DNA from: Xenorhabdus ishibashii
GTDB lineage: Bacteria; Pseudomonadota; Gammaproteobacteria; Enterobacterales; Enterobacteriaceae
DNA length: 64,000 bases
Assembly (NCBI RefSeq): GCF_002632755.1
Contig: NZ_NJAK01000001.1
Location: 1,178,001 to 1,242,000 of the forward strand
Direction of reading: 5' to 3'
In this document: piece by piece, positions 20,799 through 30,895 of the stretch
How positions within the stretch are numbered: the first letter of the stretch is position 1
How the letters are laid out: each line of letters begins with the position of its first letter
Translations under genes and position numbers: made by a program
Notes under the pieces: model-generated
The model's input: only the letters and a program-made list of their open reading frames with translations
Databases searched by the model: none
What the model was told of the DNA's origin: nothing

Positions 20799-21746
20799 CT
20801 AAGTCAGTAGCCACTGCATTAACGCCAGCTTGCATTGCAACCAAGATGGGCTGTAGCACAACGTTTCAGCTTCTGAACTGTCTATGGATAAAGCAGCCAT
20901 TAATTCTGGCAATAAATCCAATATCGGCAAACGTTCGTCCTGTCTTTCAGTCAATTTGATTATCCACTGCAAAACCTGCACCAATTCCGTTTTACCTTCT
21001 GGCAAGCCCGCCAGCCATGCTTCTTCTTGCTCCTGCCATTGCGTCAAAATTTCAGACAGAAGCACAGACAATGGCTGCTGCCATTCCAACTCTTTCGGTA
21101 ATTTTGGTAATGTTTTATGGGATAAACCATGAACAAGTGCATATCCCCGTGCAGCTTTACTTTTATTTGCTAAACGCAGGCCATTTTGTGATGCCAGTTT
21201 GTTTGCCAATGACAGAATATCGATGATATTTCCATTTTTTAGTTCCAGCTCAAATTCACAAATAGGTGATGTCTTATCTCCTGCATCTTTATTTCCAGAA
21301 AAAATAGTTCCTCTGTCCAGCACCACTTCAATTTCGCTTTCTCCATACGTCACAAGCCATTTTTCACGGTCAAAATCGGTGCTGAATAATTCAGTCAATT
21401 GTGTCTGCAAATATGCAAGATCGGTATTTTCAGGCCAGATATGGGCGGGGAACAGTGCCAGATCTAATTTAGGTTGATGCAAAGGGATATTGAATTCAGG
21501 GCGTTGGTGTAACCCACCTAGCACTTTACCCGCGGTTTTGATGGTCATCTCATAGTGCCCGTCAAACCCACGGATACGCAGCCCCATATCCCAGCGTCGC
21601 AATAGATTATCTGGCGTCTCAAAATAAATATTAGTCAGGTGTTGTGGTGAAGTGTAATCATGAGGAAACTGAAATAACTGCTGGCGCACTGCCGGTATAG
21701 CATCAGGCTTCACGGACAGTTTCAATTCTATCTCTACAGAACTCAT
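20799..21746 (-). CDS. ygiF: Inorganic triphosphatase YgiF, C-terminally short
   Basis: YgiF hydrolyses tripolyphosphate. The CYTH domain is intact: the N-terminal ExExK motif is EIELK, and LRRWDMGLRIRGFDGHYEMTIK, EIEVVLDRG and SKAARGYAL blocks follow. The start gives MSSVEIELKLS. E. coli YgiF is about 433 residues with a helical CHAD-like second half; this protein stops at residue 315, at a point matching KLALTEWL in E. coli (here KLALMQWLLT). The last 120 residues, roughly half of the second domain, are absent, and only 63 bp remain before glnE. The triphosphatase should still work; what the shortened domain does is unknown. Confidence 0.88.
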   Translation of the reverse strand: MSSVEIELKLSVKPDAIPAVRQQLFQFPHDYTSPQHLTNIYFETPDNLLRRWDMGLRIRGFDGHYEMTIKTAGKVLGGLHQRPEFNIPLHQPKLDLALFPAHIWPENTDLAYLQTQLTELFSTDFDREKWLVTYGESEIEVVLDRGTIFSGNKDAGDKTSPICEFELELKNGNIIDILSLANKLASQNGLRLANKSKAARGYALVHGLSHKTLPKLPKELEWQQPLSVLLSEILTQWQEQEEAWLAGLPEGKTELVQVLQWIIKLTERQDERLPILDLLPELMAALSIDSSEAETLCYSPSWLQCKLALMQWLLT

Positions 21747-22049
21747 ATTTTTTATTCCTCAATTAATACTACAGAATTTTTTCTTAATCCTGTTCACATT
21801 TTCTTGCCCAGAAGAAAAATTTTTCACAGAAGAGAAAAATAAACCACAATAGTGTGTTATCTCAACAAACATCACTTTCACTTCACCAAAAAAAACCGCA
21901 AAAGGCATGTATTCGGTCAGTTGATATAGCATTCATTCTGGTTTACTGATTGCACCAACAAACTTAACTCTTTACTATCCATTAGGTAGTTTAAATTACG
22001 ATTAATCCACACTTAATTGATCCATACACAGAGAACAGTTGAGCACAGC

Positions 22050-22670
22050 ATGCAAAAACTACATCGATTATTTATCTTGTTATTGAGTTTTACTCTTCCA
22101 TTATCCGTACATGCTGAAGAAAAACGCTATGTTTCCGATGAGTTATCAGCTTACATTCGTAGCGGCCCAAGCGTTAAAAACCGGATTATTGGTTCATTAA
22201 ATGCCGGCGAAGAAGTCACATTAATCAGCCCTAAATCAGATAATGGTTTCTTGCAAATTCAAGACAATAAAGGGCGCACAAGCTGGATACTCGCAAGTGA
22301 GCTCAGCGCCATTCCAAGCCTGAGTGAGCGTCTTCCTGCAATGGAACAAGAGATCAAAACACTGACTGAGAATCTGGCCACCATTGATGATAAGTGGAAT
22401 AAGCGTACCGCTGAATTACAGAACAAAGTGGCAAACAGCGATAAGATCATCAGTGATCTGAAAAAAGAGAATGTCCAGCTCCAGAATAAATTAATTGTGG
22501 CTGAAAAAAAGGTCGAAGTTGCCAATTTGCAGTTGGATGATAGACAAAGAGAGATCATCTTACAGTGGTTTGCTTATGGCGGTGGGGTTGCGGGGATTGG
22601 CCTGATTTTGGGGCTTATATTGCCACACATTATCCCTCGCCGGAAAAAGAAAGATCGTTGGATGAGCTGA
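22050..22670 (+). CDS. ygiM: SH3-domain membrane protein YgiM
   Basis: YgiM is an inner membrane protein facing the periplasm, of the TIGR04211 SH3 family; its role is not established. Starting at 22050 gives MQKLHRLFILLLSFTLPLSVHA (signal peptide) and 206 residues, the E. coli length. A bacterial SH3 domain follows (KRYVSDELSAYIRSGPS to RTSWILASELS), then a long coiled coil (about residues 95-170) and a C-terminal membrane segment GGGVAGIGLILGLILPHIIP with a positive tail KKKDRWMS. It is divergent from ygiF and lies 15 bp before cca, the E. coli arrangement. Confidence 0.93.
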   Translation: MQKLHRLFILLLSFTLPLSVHAEEKRYVSDELSAYIRSGPSVKNRIIGSLNAGEEVTLISPKSDNGFLQIQDNKGRTSWILASELSAIPSLSERLPAMEQEIKTLTENLATIDDKWNKRTAELQNKVANSDKIISDLKKENVQLQNKLIVAEKKVEVANLQLDDRQREIILQWFAYGGGVAGIGLILGLILPHIIPRRKKKDRWMS

Positions 22671-22685
22671 TTTAAGGAAACAAGA

Positions 22686-23843
22686 GTGAAAGTCTATTTG
22701 GTTGGCGGCGCAGTTCGCGATCAATTATTGGGTCTGCCCGTCACTGAACGGGACTGGGTTGTTGTTGGAAGCAATCCAAAGGAGCTGCTATCTCAGGGAT
22801 ATCAACAAGTTGGTAAGGATTTTCCTGTCTTCTTGCACCCCAAAACCCATGACGAGTATGCGCTGGCACGTACTGAAAGGAAATCAGGTCAGGGATATAC
22901 CGGTTTTACATGTTATACCGCCCCCGATGTAACGCTGGAAGAAGATCTGCTGCGCCGTGATTTAACGATCAACGCTATTGCACAAACTCGTGAAGGTGAA
23001 TTAATCGATCCTTATCATGGTGCCAATGATCTCAAAAATCGTATCTTGCGCCATGTTTCCCCTGCGTTTACAGAAGATCCATTACGTGTGCTGCGTTTGG
23101 CGCGTTTTGCTGCTCGCTTTGCCCATCTAGGCTTTTCAATTGCACCAGAGACGCAAGCGCTCATTACGGAGATGGTCGTAGATGGGGAATTGTCCTCATT
23201 AACTCCTGAGCGTGTTTGGCGAGAAACTGAAAAGGCTCTCACTTCACAATCACCACAAATCTACTTTCAGGTTTTGCGTGATTGTGGAGCATTGGCTGTA
23301 CTCTTTCCTGAGATCGATAACCTGTTTGGCGTTCCTCTGCTTGAATATGATGCAGGGCTGCATTCATTGCGGGTTTTACAAATATCCACCCAATTGAGCG
23401 AAGAGATAGACATTCGCTTCGCTTCACTATGTAGCCATGTCGAAATGATACCGCTGCAACAAATGTGCGAACGACTGCGCATTCCCAACTCGGCACGCGA
23501 TTTAGCCACGATTGTGACGCAATATCACCATTGGGTACATACCATAAAACAATTGCCTCCAGAAACCCTGCTAACCCTGTTTAATGCCGTGGATGCCTGG
23601 CGTAAACCGCAACGCATTGAACAACTACTTACCTGTAGCGAAGCAGACAACCGTGGATACCCAGGTGCAGAAACTTCACCCTACCCACAAGCCGATTATT
23701 TGCGAAAAGTATTTGCCATTGCCAGCCAAGTCAGTGTTCAGGAAGTGATTGCCCGTGGATTTCAGGGAGCTGAGATTCGCACAGAATTAGAACGTCAACG
23801 GCACATTGCCATCGCAGACTGGAAACAACAATCGATTGATTAA
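22686..23843 (+). CDS. cca: CCA tRNA nucleotidyltransferase with eroded HD domain
   Basis: Cca builds or repairs the 3' CCA end of tRNAs. The start is GTG at 22686 ([16 protein letters not shown]). The catalytic half is intact: [40 protein letters not shown] and [16 protein letters not shown]. The C-terminal HD phosphohydrolase half is damaged. Where E. coli has an about 30-residue stretch starting CHDLGKGLTP between RFATLC and the LCQRLRVP block, this protein has only [10 protein letters not shown], removing the HD dyad. A smaller deletion precedes it at [11 protein letters not shown]. Length is 385 instead of about 412. CCA addition should remain; the phosphatase/phosphodiesterase activities should not. 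Confidence 0.93.
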   Translation: MKVYLVGGAVRDQLLGLPVTERDWVVVGSNPKELLSQGYQQVGKDFPVFLHPKTHDEYALARTERKSGQGYTGFTCYTAPDVTLEEDLLRRDLTINAIAQTREGELIDPYHGANDLKNRILRHVSPAFTEDPLRVLRLARFAARFAHLGFSIAPETQALITEMVVDGELSSLTPERVWRETEKALTSQSPQIYFQVLRDCGALAVLFPEIDNLFGVPLLEYDAGLHSLRVLQISTQLSEEIDIRFASLCSHVEMIPLQQMCERLRIPNSARDLATIVTQYHHWVHTIKQLPPETLLTLFNAVDAWRKPQRIEQLLTCSEADNRGYPGAETSPYPQADYLRKVFAIASQVSVQEVIARGFQGAEIRTELERQRHIAIADWKQQSID

Positions 23844-23859
23844 GTTTATCAATCAATTT

Positions 23860-23897
23860 AGCGTCCCAGACTATTTATTAAACTGGGACGCTTTTTC
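23860..23897. terminator. Bidirectional terminator between cca and folB
   Basis: A 10-bp perfect stem AGCGTCCCAG/CTGGGACGCT with a 13-nt loop is followed by TTTTT on the plus strand. On the minus strand the stem is followed by AAATTGATTG, so it is strongest for cca. Confidence 0.85.
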
Positions 23898-23899
23898 AA

Positions 23900-24253
23900 T
23901 TAGCGTGCATTTCTCTCAATCACTACACCTACGCTTTTTGCGTGTACAACCGCATCTGGTTTACTGACTTTAACCTTAACCCAAGGAGAGTGAAATTGGT
24001 TCAACAAGATACCGGCCACCTCTTCTGCGACCCGTTCGACCAGAGCAAAACGTTGGCTTGCCACATGATTAATAATCGCCTCACTAACCTTGGCATAATC
24101 CAGACAGTGTTCAACATTATCACTGGAAGAGGCTAGTTTGTTGTCCCATCCCATTTCGATATCGAACACTAATTTCTGTTTAATTGTTTGTTCCCAGTCA
24201 TAAACACCAATAGTGGTAATTACGGTTAATTCTTCAATAAATACGATATCCAT
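23900..24253 (-). CDS. folB: Dihydroneopterin aldolase
   Basis: FolB cleaves and epimerises 7,8-dihydroneopterin in folate synthesis. The start at 24253 ([22 protein letters not shown]) is 5 bases after AAGG and matches E. coli FolB; the ATG at 24319 would add 22 residues without family support and would reach toward the plsY promoter. The family features [20 protein letters not shown], the [13 protein letters not shown] helix with the catalytic Lys region ([10 protein letters not shown]) and the GVVIER ending are present; 117 residues. uppP, which lies between cca and folB in E. coli, is absent here. Confidence 0.95.
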   Translation of the reverse strand: MDIVFIEELTVITTIGVYDWEQTIKQKLVFDIEMGWDNKLASSSDNVEHCLDYAKVSEAIINHVASQRFALVERVAEEVAGILLNQFHSPWVKVKVSKPDAVVHAKSVGVVIERNAR

Positions 24254-24362
24254 CACGACCTTTTCCCCATTTTTCAGTTCGCCAGATACCACTTCCGACG
24301 AAATGTGCGTATTATCCATTGTTAGACTTAAGAAAACGACCCTTATTCATTGGAGATATCTT

Positions 24363-25022
24363 ATGAGTGCAATCGCGCTTGGCATGATCATCTTCGCGTA
24401 CTTATGTGGCTCTATATCCAGCGCGATATTGATCTGCCGCTTGGCAGGACTTCCCGATCCCCGTCAGCATGGTTCCGGCAATCCTGGGGCAACAAATGTA
24501 CTGCGCATTGGTGGTAAATGGGCTGCATTAGCAGTGCTGGTTTGCGATGTCCTAAAAGGACTAATACCAGTTTGGTTGGCATACAAACTCAACATTTCCC
24601 CATTTTATTTAGGTATTACCGCCATTGCTGCCTGTCTGGGACATATTTATCCTGTCTTCTTCCATTTCAAGGGAGGAAAAGGCGTTGCAACTGCTTTTGG
24701 TGCCATTTCTGCCATCGGTTGGGATCTGATGGGGCTTATCTCAGGGACATGGATGCTAACTGTGCTGTTAAGCGGCTACTCCTCATTGGGTGCCATCGTC
24801 AGTGCATTAATTGCACCTTTCTACGTCTGGTGGTTCAAACCTGAATTCACGTTTCCTGTTGCCATGCTGTCATGTCTGGTACTTGTACGTCATCACGATA
24901 ATATTCAACGCCTATGGCGAGGACAAGAAAGCCGTATCTGGCAAAAATTGAAAAAGAAACAGGAAATGACCGATAAAGAGAAAATTCAAGTCGCTAAAGA
25001 GCAAGAGCAGCAAGAGGATTGA
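24363..25022 (+). CDS. plsY: Acyl-phosphate:glycerol-3-phosphate acyltransferase
   Basis: PlsY transfers an acyl group from acyl phosphate to glycerol 3-phosphate at the inner membrane, the first step of phospholipid synthesis. The start at 24363 follows a GGAG by about 7 bases ([20 protein letters not shown]). Several membrane segments are apparent, and the three conserved loops are present: [19 protein letters not shown] with the nearby [13 protein letters not shown], then [20 protein letters not shown], and the third in the [10 protein letters not shown] region. 219 residues. The hydrophilic, Lys/Gln/Glu-rich C-terminus is slightly longer than in E. coli. Divergent from folB. Confidence 0.95.
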   Translation: MSAIALGMIIFAYLCGSISSAILICRLAGLPDPRQHGSGNPGATNVLRIGGKWAALAVLVCDVLKGLIPVWLAYKLNISPFYLGITAIAACLGHIYPVFFHFKGGKGVATAFGAISAIGWDLMGLISGTWMLTVLLSGYSSLGAIVSALIAPFYVWWFKPEFTFPVAMLSCLVLVRHHDNIQRLWRGQESRIWQKLKKKQEMTDKEKIQVAKEQEQQED

Positions 25023-25042
25023 CGTAGAGAAAGCCTATGAAT

Positions 25043-25076
25043 AATGAAAAGGCTGAGTAGCAAATAGCACTCAGCC
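25043..25076 (-). terminator. tsaD terminator
   Basis: An 8-bp perfect stem GGCTGAGT/ACTCAGCC with a 10-nt loop is followed on the minus strand by TTTTCATT. It lies between the converging plsY and tsaD genes and may stop both transcripts. Confidence 0.7.
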
Positions 25077-25097
25077 CATATCAAGCAACGTTTTTTA

Positions 25098-26135
25098 TCA
25101 TTTTTGCAAAGCAGGAAGATCCGCTAGCGGCCAACGCGCTTTCACCGTTACGCCTAATTCACCGGCAGTACCGCCTTGCAAACGGATCATACCAGCCAGC
25201 GCGATCATTGCTCCATTATCAGTACAGAACTCAGGTCGAGCGTAGAAGGCTTCGCCTCCCAGCTTTTCCATCATTACCTGCATTTTGGTACGCAATGTTC
25301 GGTTTGCACTTACTCCACCGGCCATCACCAGACGTTTGAATCCAGTCTGTACCAACGCTCGTTTACACTTAATTGCCAAAGTATCCACGACTGCATCTTC
25401 AAATGCACGGGCAATATCTGCCTTGGTTTGTTCATCCTCAGCCATATCGTGACCATGAATGTTATCGCGGATCGTATTAGCTGCGAACGTTTTCAGGCCA
25501 GAGAAACTGAAATCCAAACCCGGACGGTCTGTCATCGGACGCGGGAAGACAAAACGTCCTGCCTTACCTTGCTGTGCCATACGGGCAAGTACTGGCCCAC
25601 CTGGGTAATCTAACCCAAGCAGTTTTGCTGTTTTATCAAAAGCCTCGCCAGCGGCATCGTCAATAGATTCACCCAACAGTTTATATTCACCGATACCCGT
25701 CACACTTATAAGCTGGGTATGACCACCTGAAACCAATAAGGCAACAAAAGGAAACTCAGGGCTGTTTTCTTCCAGCATCGGTGCCAGTAAATGGCCTTCC
25801 ATATGATGCACGGGAATAGCGGGAACATCCCACGCGAATGCCAGTGAGCGCCCAATCGTTGCCCCAACCAGCAATGCACCAACCAATCCCGGCCCTGCGG
25901 TGTAAGCAACTGCATCAATATCTTTACTCGTCAGACCCGCTTCCTTCAAAGCTGCCTGAATCAAAGGAACCGTTTTACGAATGTGATCACGGGACGCCAG
26001 TTCAGGCACAACGCCGCCATAATCAGCATGCAGCTTGACCTGACTGTATAATTGATTGGCTAGCAGACCGGTTTTGTCGTCATAAATTGCGATTCCGGTT
26101 TCATCGCAGGACGTTTCTATACCTAAAACTCGCAT
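25098..26135 (-). CDS. tsaD: tRNA N6-adenosine threonylcarbamoyltransferase
   Basis: TsaD, with TsaB and TsaE, puts the threonylcarbamoyl group on A37 of ANN-decoding tRNAs (t6A). The 345 residues start [19 protein letters not shown], the ASKHA phosphate-binding motif. The metal-binding histidines are in [10 protein letters not shown], and [22 protein letters not shown] and [13 protein letters not shown] follow, all family signatures. It is transcribed away from rpsU, as in E. coli. Confidence 0.97.
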   Translation of the reverse strand: MRVLGIETSCDETGIAIYDDKTGLLANQLYSQVKLHADYGGVVPELASRDHIRKTVPLIQAALKEAGLTSKDIDAVAYTAGPGLVGALLVGATIGRSLAFAWDVPAIPVHHMEGHLLAPMLEENSPEFPFVALLVSGGHTQLISVTGIGEYKLLGESIDDAAGEAFDKTAKLLGLDYPGGPVLARMAQQGKAGRFVFPRPMTDRPGLDFSFSGLKTFAANTIRDNIHGHDMAEDEQTKADIARAFEDAVVDTLAIKCKRALVQTGFKRLVMAGGVSANRTLRTKMQVMMEKLGGEAFYARPEFCTDNGAMIALAGMIRLQGGTAGELGVTVKARWPLADLPALQK

Positions 26136-26757
<622 letters not shown>

Positions 26758-26810
26758 TCTTCGCGGTCAGTCCGCTTAGTGATTGTATTAACAAACTACT
26801 GCAGTTAAAG

Positions 26811-26840
26811 GCCGTGCTTTCCCAAAGGAAGCGCGGCTTA
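26811..26840 (+). terminator. Partial terminator between rpsU and dnaG
   Basis: GCCGTGCTTTC and GAAGCGCGGC-type arms (26811-26821 and 26827-26837) form an 11-bp stem with two G-T pairs and a CCAAA loop, followed by TTATTC. In E. coli an attenuating terminator at this place lowers dnaG expression relative to rpsU; the position and form here suggest the same. Confidence 0.75.
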
Positions 26841-26871
26841 TTCTCGTTCATCAACAGGCGAAAAAGGGCTT

Positions 26872-28620
26872 ATGGCTGGACGAATTCCACGCGCATTTAT
26901 CAATGACTTATTAGCAAGAACCGATATCATTGATTTGATCGATGTTAGGGTGCCTTTGAAAAAAAAAGGTAAAAACCATCAAGCGTGTTGTCCTTTCCAT
27001 AACGAAAAAACCCCTTCATTCACTGTTAATGGTGATAAGCAGTTTTACCATTGCTTCGGTTGCGGAGCGCATGGCAATGTCATTGATTTTTTAATGAATT
27101 ATGACAGGCTGGACTTTGTCGAATCCATCGAAGAACTGGCAGCAATGCATGGTCTGGAAGTTCCCTACGAAGCAGGTTCCGGCAACAGTCAAATCGAGCG
27201 TCACCAAAGGCAAAACCTTTACCAGCTAATGGAGAAACTCAATAGCTTCTATCAGCATTCACTAAATACTTCCAGCGCCCAATCAGCCCGACAATATTTA
27301 GCTCAACGTGGACTTAGTGAAGAGATTATCCAACGTTTCGCCATTGGTTTTGCGCCTGCGGGATGGGATAACGTCTTAAAACGGTTTGCCCATAATGCGG
27401 AAGATCGTAAACAGCTAAACGATGCCGGAATGCTGGTCACAAACGACAATGGCCGCACTTATGATCGTTTCCGCGAGCGGGTGATGTTTCCCATTCGTGA
27501 TCGTCGTGGTCGGGTAATTGCTTTCGGCGGTCGAGTGCTGGGAGATGCGCTTCCCAAGTACCTGAACTCACCGGAAACAGAAATTTTTCATAAAGGGCGC
27601 CAGTTATATGGCCTTTATGAAGCACAGCAAAGCCACAGTACCCTGACAAGGCTATTGGTGGTTGAAGGTTATATGGATGTTGTTGCGCTAGCCCAATTTG
27701 GTATTGATTATGCCGTAGCTTCGCTGGGAACATCCACGACAGCCGAACACGTTCAGTTACTTTTCAGGACAATCGATAATGTTATCTGCTGTTACGATGG
27801 TGACCGAGCAGGTCGTGATGCCGCATGGCGTACATTGGAAACGGCGCTGCCTTATCTAAATGATGGTCGGCAATTACGTTTTATGTTCTTGCCTGATGGC
27901 GAAGATCCTGATTCATTGATTCGCAAAGAAGGACAGGAAGCATTCGAGCAGCGAATGGAAAAAGCATTAACCTTATCTGCATTTTTGTTTGAATCACTCT
28001 TGCCGCAGGTTGATTTAAGTAATCCAGAAGGAGCGACTAAGCTCAGTTCACTAGCTATGCCACTGATCAGTCAAATCCCAGGAGAAACACTGCGACTCTA
28101 TCTGCTTAAAGAGCTTGGAAACCTGTTAGGTACTCCTGAGACAACACAATTGGAACGATTTTTGGCGAAACTTGTCAAAAAAGATACCAATACTTATCAG
28201 GCGCTAAAACTGAAACCAACAACAATGCGCATACTGATCGCATTGTTGGTACAGAATCCGCATTTAGCGACATTAGTTCCCCCGTTACAGGGAATGTTTC
28301 CTACTCAGATAGCAGGACTGCCATTATTCATAGAGCTTGTCGACACATGTCTTGCCCAACCGGGCTTAACCACCGGACAACTGTTGGAGCAATATCGCGA
28401 TAATAAGTACGCTAAACAGCTTGAAAAACTCGCTGCATGGAACGATATACAGATAGAAGAGATTGCTGAAAAAACTTTTAGCGATGCACTGAGCCATCTT
28501 TTTGCGTCAGCACTTGATGAACGTTTTAATTTTCTAATGGCTAAAGAGAGAACGGAAGGCCTAACACCAGAAGAGCGCGAAGAAGTTCGACTAATTACAG
28601 TATCTGGTGCGAGGAAATAA
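26872..28620 (+). CDS. dnaG: DNA primase
   Basis: DnaG makes RNA primers at the replication fork. The 582 residues show a zinc-binding domain (CCPFHNEKTPSF and HCFGCGAHG), the RNA polymerase/TOPRIM core (VVEGYMDVVALAQFG, YDGDRAGRDAAWR) and a C-terminal helicase-binding domain. The start MAGRIPRAFINDLLARTDI matches E. coli. It is followed by a 365-bp gap before rpoD that contains a MITE-like insertion. Confidence 0.98.
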   Translation: MAGRIPRAFINDLLARTDIIDLIDVRVPLKKKGKNHQACCPFHNEKTPSFTVNGDKQFYHCFGCGAHGNVIDFLMNYDRLDFVESIEELAAMHGLEVPYEAGSGNSQIERHQRQNLYQLMEKLNSFYQHSLNTSSAQSARQYLAQRGLSEEIIQRFAIGFAPAGWDNVLKRFAHNAEDRKQLNDAGMLVTNDNGRTYDRFRERVMFPIRDRRGRVIAFGGRVLGDALPKYLNSPETEIFHKGRQLYGLYEAQQSHSTLTRLLVVEGYMDVVALAQFGIDYAVASLGTSTTAEHVQLLFRTIDNVICCYDGDRAGRDAAWRTLETALPYLNDGRQLRFMFLPDGEDPDSLIRKEGQEAFEQRMEKALTLSAFLFESLLPQVDLSNPEGATKLSSLAMPLISQIPGETLRLYLLKELGNLLGTPETTQLERFLAKLVKKDTNTYQALKLKPTTMRILIALLVQNPHLATLVPPLQGMFPTQIAGLPLFIELVDTCLAQPGLTTGQLLEQYRDNKYAKQLEKLAAWNDIQIEEIAEKTFSDALSHLFASALDERFNFLMAKERTEGLTPEEREEVRLITVSGARK

Positions 28621-28624
28621 GAAT

Positions 28625-28791
28625 CTGTCTCAGCAAAGCTATATCACTTCAAGATTATATTAACTTGGAGGTTATACTATTTGGCTTACTTATATAGGTT
28701 TATTTCCCTCATATGGTTTGCTGAAACTATTGTCGATAAAATTATTATTGATAAAACCATTGCTCAATAAAAATATAGCTTGGTGAGACAG
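28625..28791. mobile_element. MITE-like inverted-repeat element between dnaG and rpoD
   Basis: The left end CTGTCTCAGCAAAGCTATAT (28625-28644) and the complement of the right end (28773-28791, CTGTCTCACCAAGCTATAT) agree except for one mismatch and one gap. The 167-bp interior is A+T-rich and has no coding frame. A short non-coding element with about 20-bp terminal inverted repeats is typical of a miniature inverted-repeat transposable element or the collapsed remnant of an insertion sequence. I could not identify a target-site duplication. Confidence 0.7.
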
Positions 28792-28985
28792 GTTTTAAAC
28801 CAAAACCTAAAATCACAGATATAGAATTCACGGCTTAGATGCCGCATTAGGTAGGGCAGGTAACCCTACAATTGCCGCAATTGAGGGCAGCGGCAATATC
28901 ATGAAAACGCCCCTAAATATTATTGTTGGCATATTTGTTTCGCCGACCGACACCAACCAATACTCTGAAGTGTGGATACCGTCTT
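28792..28985 (+). promoter_or_regulatory. rpoD leader with two stem-loops
   Basis: Two small hairpins lie before rpoD: GTAGGG/CCCTAC (28851-28869) and the perfect 8-bp stem ATTGCCGC/GCGGCAAT (28871-28897). The last bases before the ATG (GTGGATACCGTCTT) match the E. coli rpoD leader as I remember it, which suggests the conserved ribosome-binding region survived the upstream insertion. Confidence 0.5.
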
Positions 28986-30839
28986 ATGGAGCAAAACCCG
29001 CAGTCACAGCTAAAGCTACTTGTCACCAGAGGTAAGGAGCAAGGCTATCTGACCTATGCTGAGGTCAATGACCATCTGCCGGAAGATATCGTCGATTCTG
29101 ATCAGATAGAAGATATCATCCAAATGATCAATGACATGGGCATCCAGGTAATGGAAGAAGCACCTGATGCCGATGATCTCATGTTGGCAGAAAACACAAA
29201 CGACACAGATGAAGACGCAGTGGAAGCGGCTGCGCAAGTGCTATCTAGTGTTGAGTCAGAAATCGGTCGTACCACCGATCCGGTTCGCATGTACATGCGC
29301 GAAATGGGTACGGTTGAACTCTTGACTCGTGAAGGTGAGATTGACATTGCAAAGCGCATTGAAGATGGCATCAACCAAGTGCAGTGCTCCGTTGCTGAAT
29401 ACCCTGAAGCGATTACTTACCTACTGGAACAGTACGACCGTGTTGAATCCGGCGAGAGTCGTCTGTCCGATTTGATCACAGGTTTCGTTGATCCTAACGC
29501 AGAAGAAGACCTTGCCCCAACCGCCACTCACGTTGGTTCAGAACTTCCTCAGGAAGAATTGGACAACGATGATGATGACGATGAAGAAGAAGATAGTGAT
29601 GATGATGCTGATAGCGAAGAGGATAACAGCATCGATCCGGAACTCGCTCGCCAGAAATTTTCGGATCTGCGTGAACAGCATGAACTGACTCGTCAGGCGA
29701 TTAAGACATACGGTCGTAGTCATCCTAATTCCGCAGCAGAAATCTTAACGTTATCTGAAGTATTTAAACAATTCCGCCTGGTACCAAAGCAGTTTGATCA
29801 TCTGGTTAACAACATGCGTTCCATGATGGATCGCGTACGTCTTCAAGAGCGTCAAATCATGAAGATGTGTGTTGAACAGTGCAAAATGCCGAAGAAAATC
29901 TTCATCACGCTATTCTCTGGCAATGAGACCACTGATACATGGTTCACCGCTGCAAAAGCAATGAACAAGCCATGGTCTGATAAATTGCTGGAAGTTGAAG
30001 AAGAAATTATGCGTAGCTTGCAAAAGTTACGCCAGATCGAAGAAGAGACAGGTCTGACTATTGAACAGGTCAAAGACATCAACCGTCGCATGTCAATTGG
30101 TGAAGCGAAAGCTCGCCGTGCGAAAAAAGAGATGGTTGAGGCCAACCTGCGTCTGGTTATTTCGATTGCGAAGAAATATACCAACCGCGGTCTGCAATTC
30201 CTCGATTTGATCCAGGAAGGTAATATCGGTTTGATGAAAGCGGTTGATAAATTTGAATACCGTCGTGGTTACAAATTCTCAACTTACGCGACATGGTGGA
30301 TCCGTCAGGCGATCACACGTTCTATCGCAGATCAGGCACGTACTATCCGTATCCCAGTGCATATGATTGAGACCATCAACAAACTCAATCGTATTTCCCG
30401 CCAGATGTTGCAGGAAATGGGCCGCGAACCTTCACCGGAAGAGCTGGCAGAACGTATGATGATGCCTGAAGACAAGATCCGCAAGGTACTGAAAATTGCC
30501 AAAGAGCCAATCTCCATGGAAACGCCTGTGGGTGATGATGAAGATTCACATCTGGGCGATTTCATCGAGGATACCACTCTCGAACTGCCGCTGGATTCAG
30601 CAACGTCAGAAAGCCTGCGCGCAGCAACTCACGATGTGCTGGCAGGTTTGACTGCACGTGAAGCGAAAGTTCTGCGTATGCGTTTTGGTATCGATATGAA
30701 TACTGACCATACCCTGGAAGAAGTGGGTAAACAATTTGATGTAACCCGCGAACGTATTCGTCAGATCGAAGCAAAAGCACTACGTAAACTACGCCACCCG
30801 AGCCGTTCTGAAGTACTACGTAGTTTCCTTGATGACTAA
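28986..30839 (+). CDS. rpoD: RNA polymerase sigma-70 factor
   Basis: RpoD is the housekeeping sigma factor. I start at 28986 ([20 protein letters not shown], 617 residues), the E. coli start; the ATG at 28923 adds 21 unrelated residues. Region 1.1 at the N-terminus, region 1.2 ([21 protein letters not shown]), the acidic stretch in the non-conserved region (about residues 190-215, many Asp/Glu), regions 2 ([20 protein letters not shown]), 3 and 4 ([20 protein letters not shown]) are all present. Confidence 0.99.
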   Translation: MEQNPQSQLKLLVTRGKEQGYLTYAEVNDHLPEDIVDSDQIEDIIQMINDMGIQVMEEAPDADDLMLAENTNDTDEDAVEAAAQVLSSVESEIGRTTDPVRMYMREMGTVELLTREGEIDIAKRIEDGINQVQCSVAEYPEAITYLLEQYDRVESGESRLSDLITGFVDPNAEEDLAPTATHVGSELPQEELDNDDDDDEEEDSDDDADSEEDNSIDPELARQKFSDLREQHELTRQAIKTYGRSHPNSAAEILTLSEVFKQFRLVPKQFDHLVNNMRSMMDRVRLQERQIMKMCVEQCKMPKKIFITLFSGNETTDTWFTAAKAMNKPWSDKLLEVEEEIMRSLQKLRQIEEETGLTIEQVKDINRRMSIGEAKARRAKKEMVEANLRLVISIAKKYTNRGLQFLDLIQEGNIGLMKAVDKFEYRRGYKFSTYATWWIRQAITRSIADQARTIRIPVHMIETINKLNRISRQMLQEMGREPSPEELAERMMMPEDKIRKVLKIAKEPISMETPVGDDEDSHLGDFIEDTTLELPLDSATSESLRAATHDVLAGLTAREAKVLRMRFGIDMNTDHTLEEVGKQFDVTRERIRQIEAKALRKLRHPSRSEVLRSFLDD

Positions 30840-30863
30840 TCAACGAGTTTGCTAATAAACCTG

Positions 30864-30895
30864 AAAGCGTCTGTTTTTGCAGGCGCTTTTTTATT
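30864..30895 (+). terminator. rpoD intrinsic terminator
   Basis: A 10-bp stem AAAGCGTCTG/CAGGCGCTTT (one G-T pair) with a 6-nt loop is followed by TTTTATT, 24 bp after the rpoD stop. Confidence 0.9.

Noticed and set aside
29488..29723. Overlapping genes inside rpoD on either strand
   Set aside because: These frames arise from the low-complexity Asp/Glu codons of rpoD and have no ribosome-binding sites.
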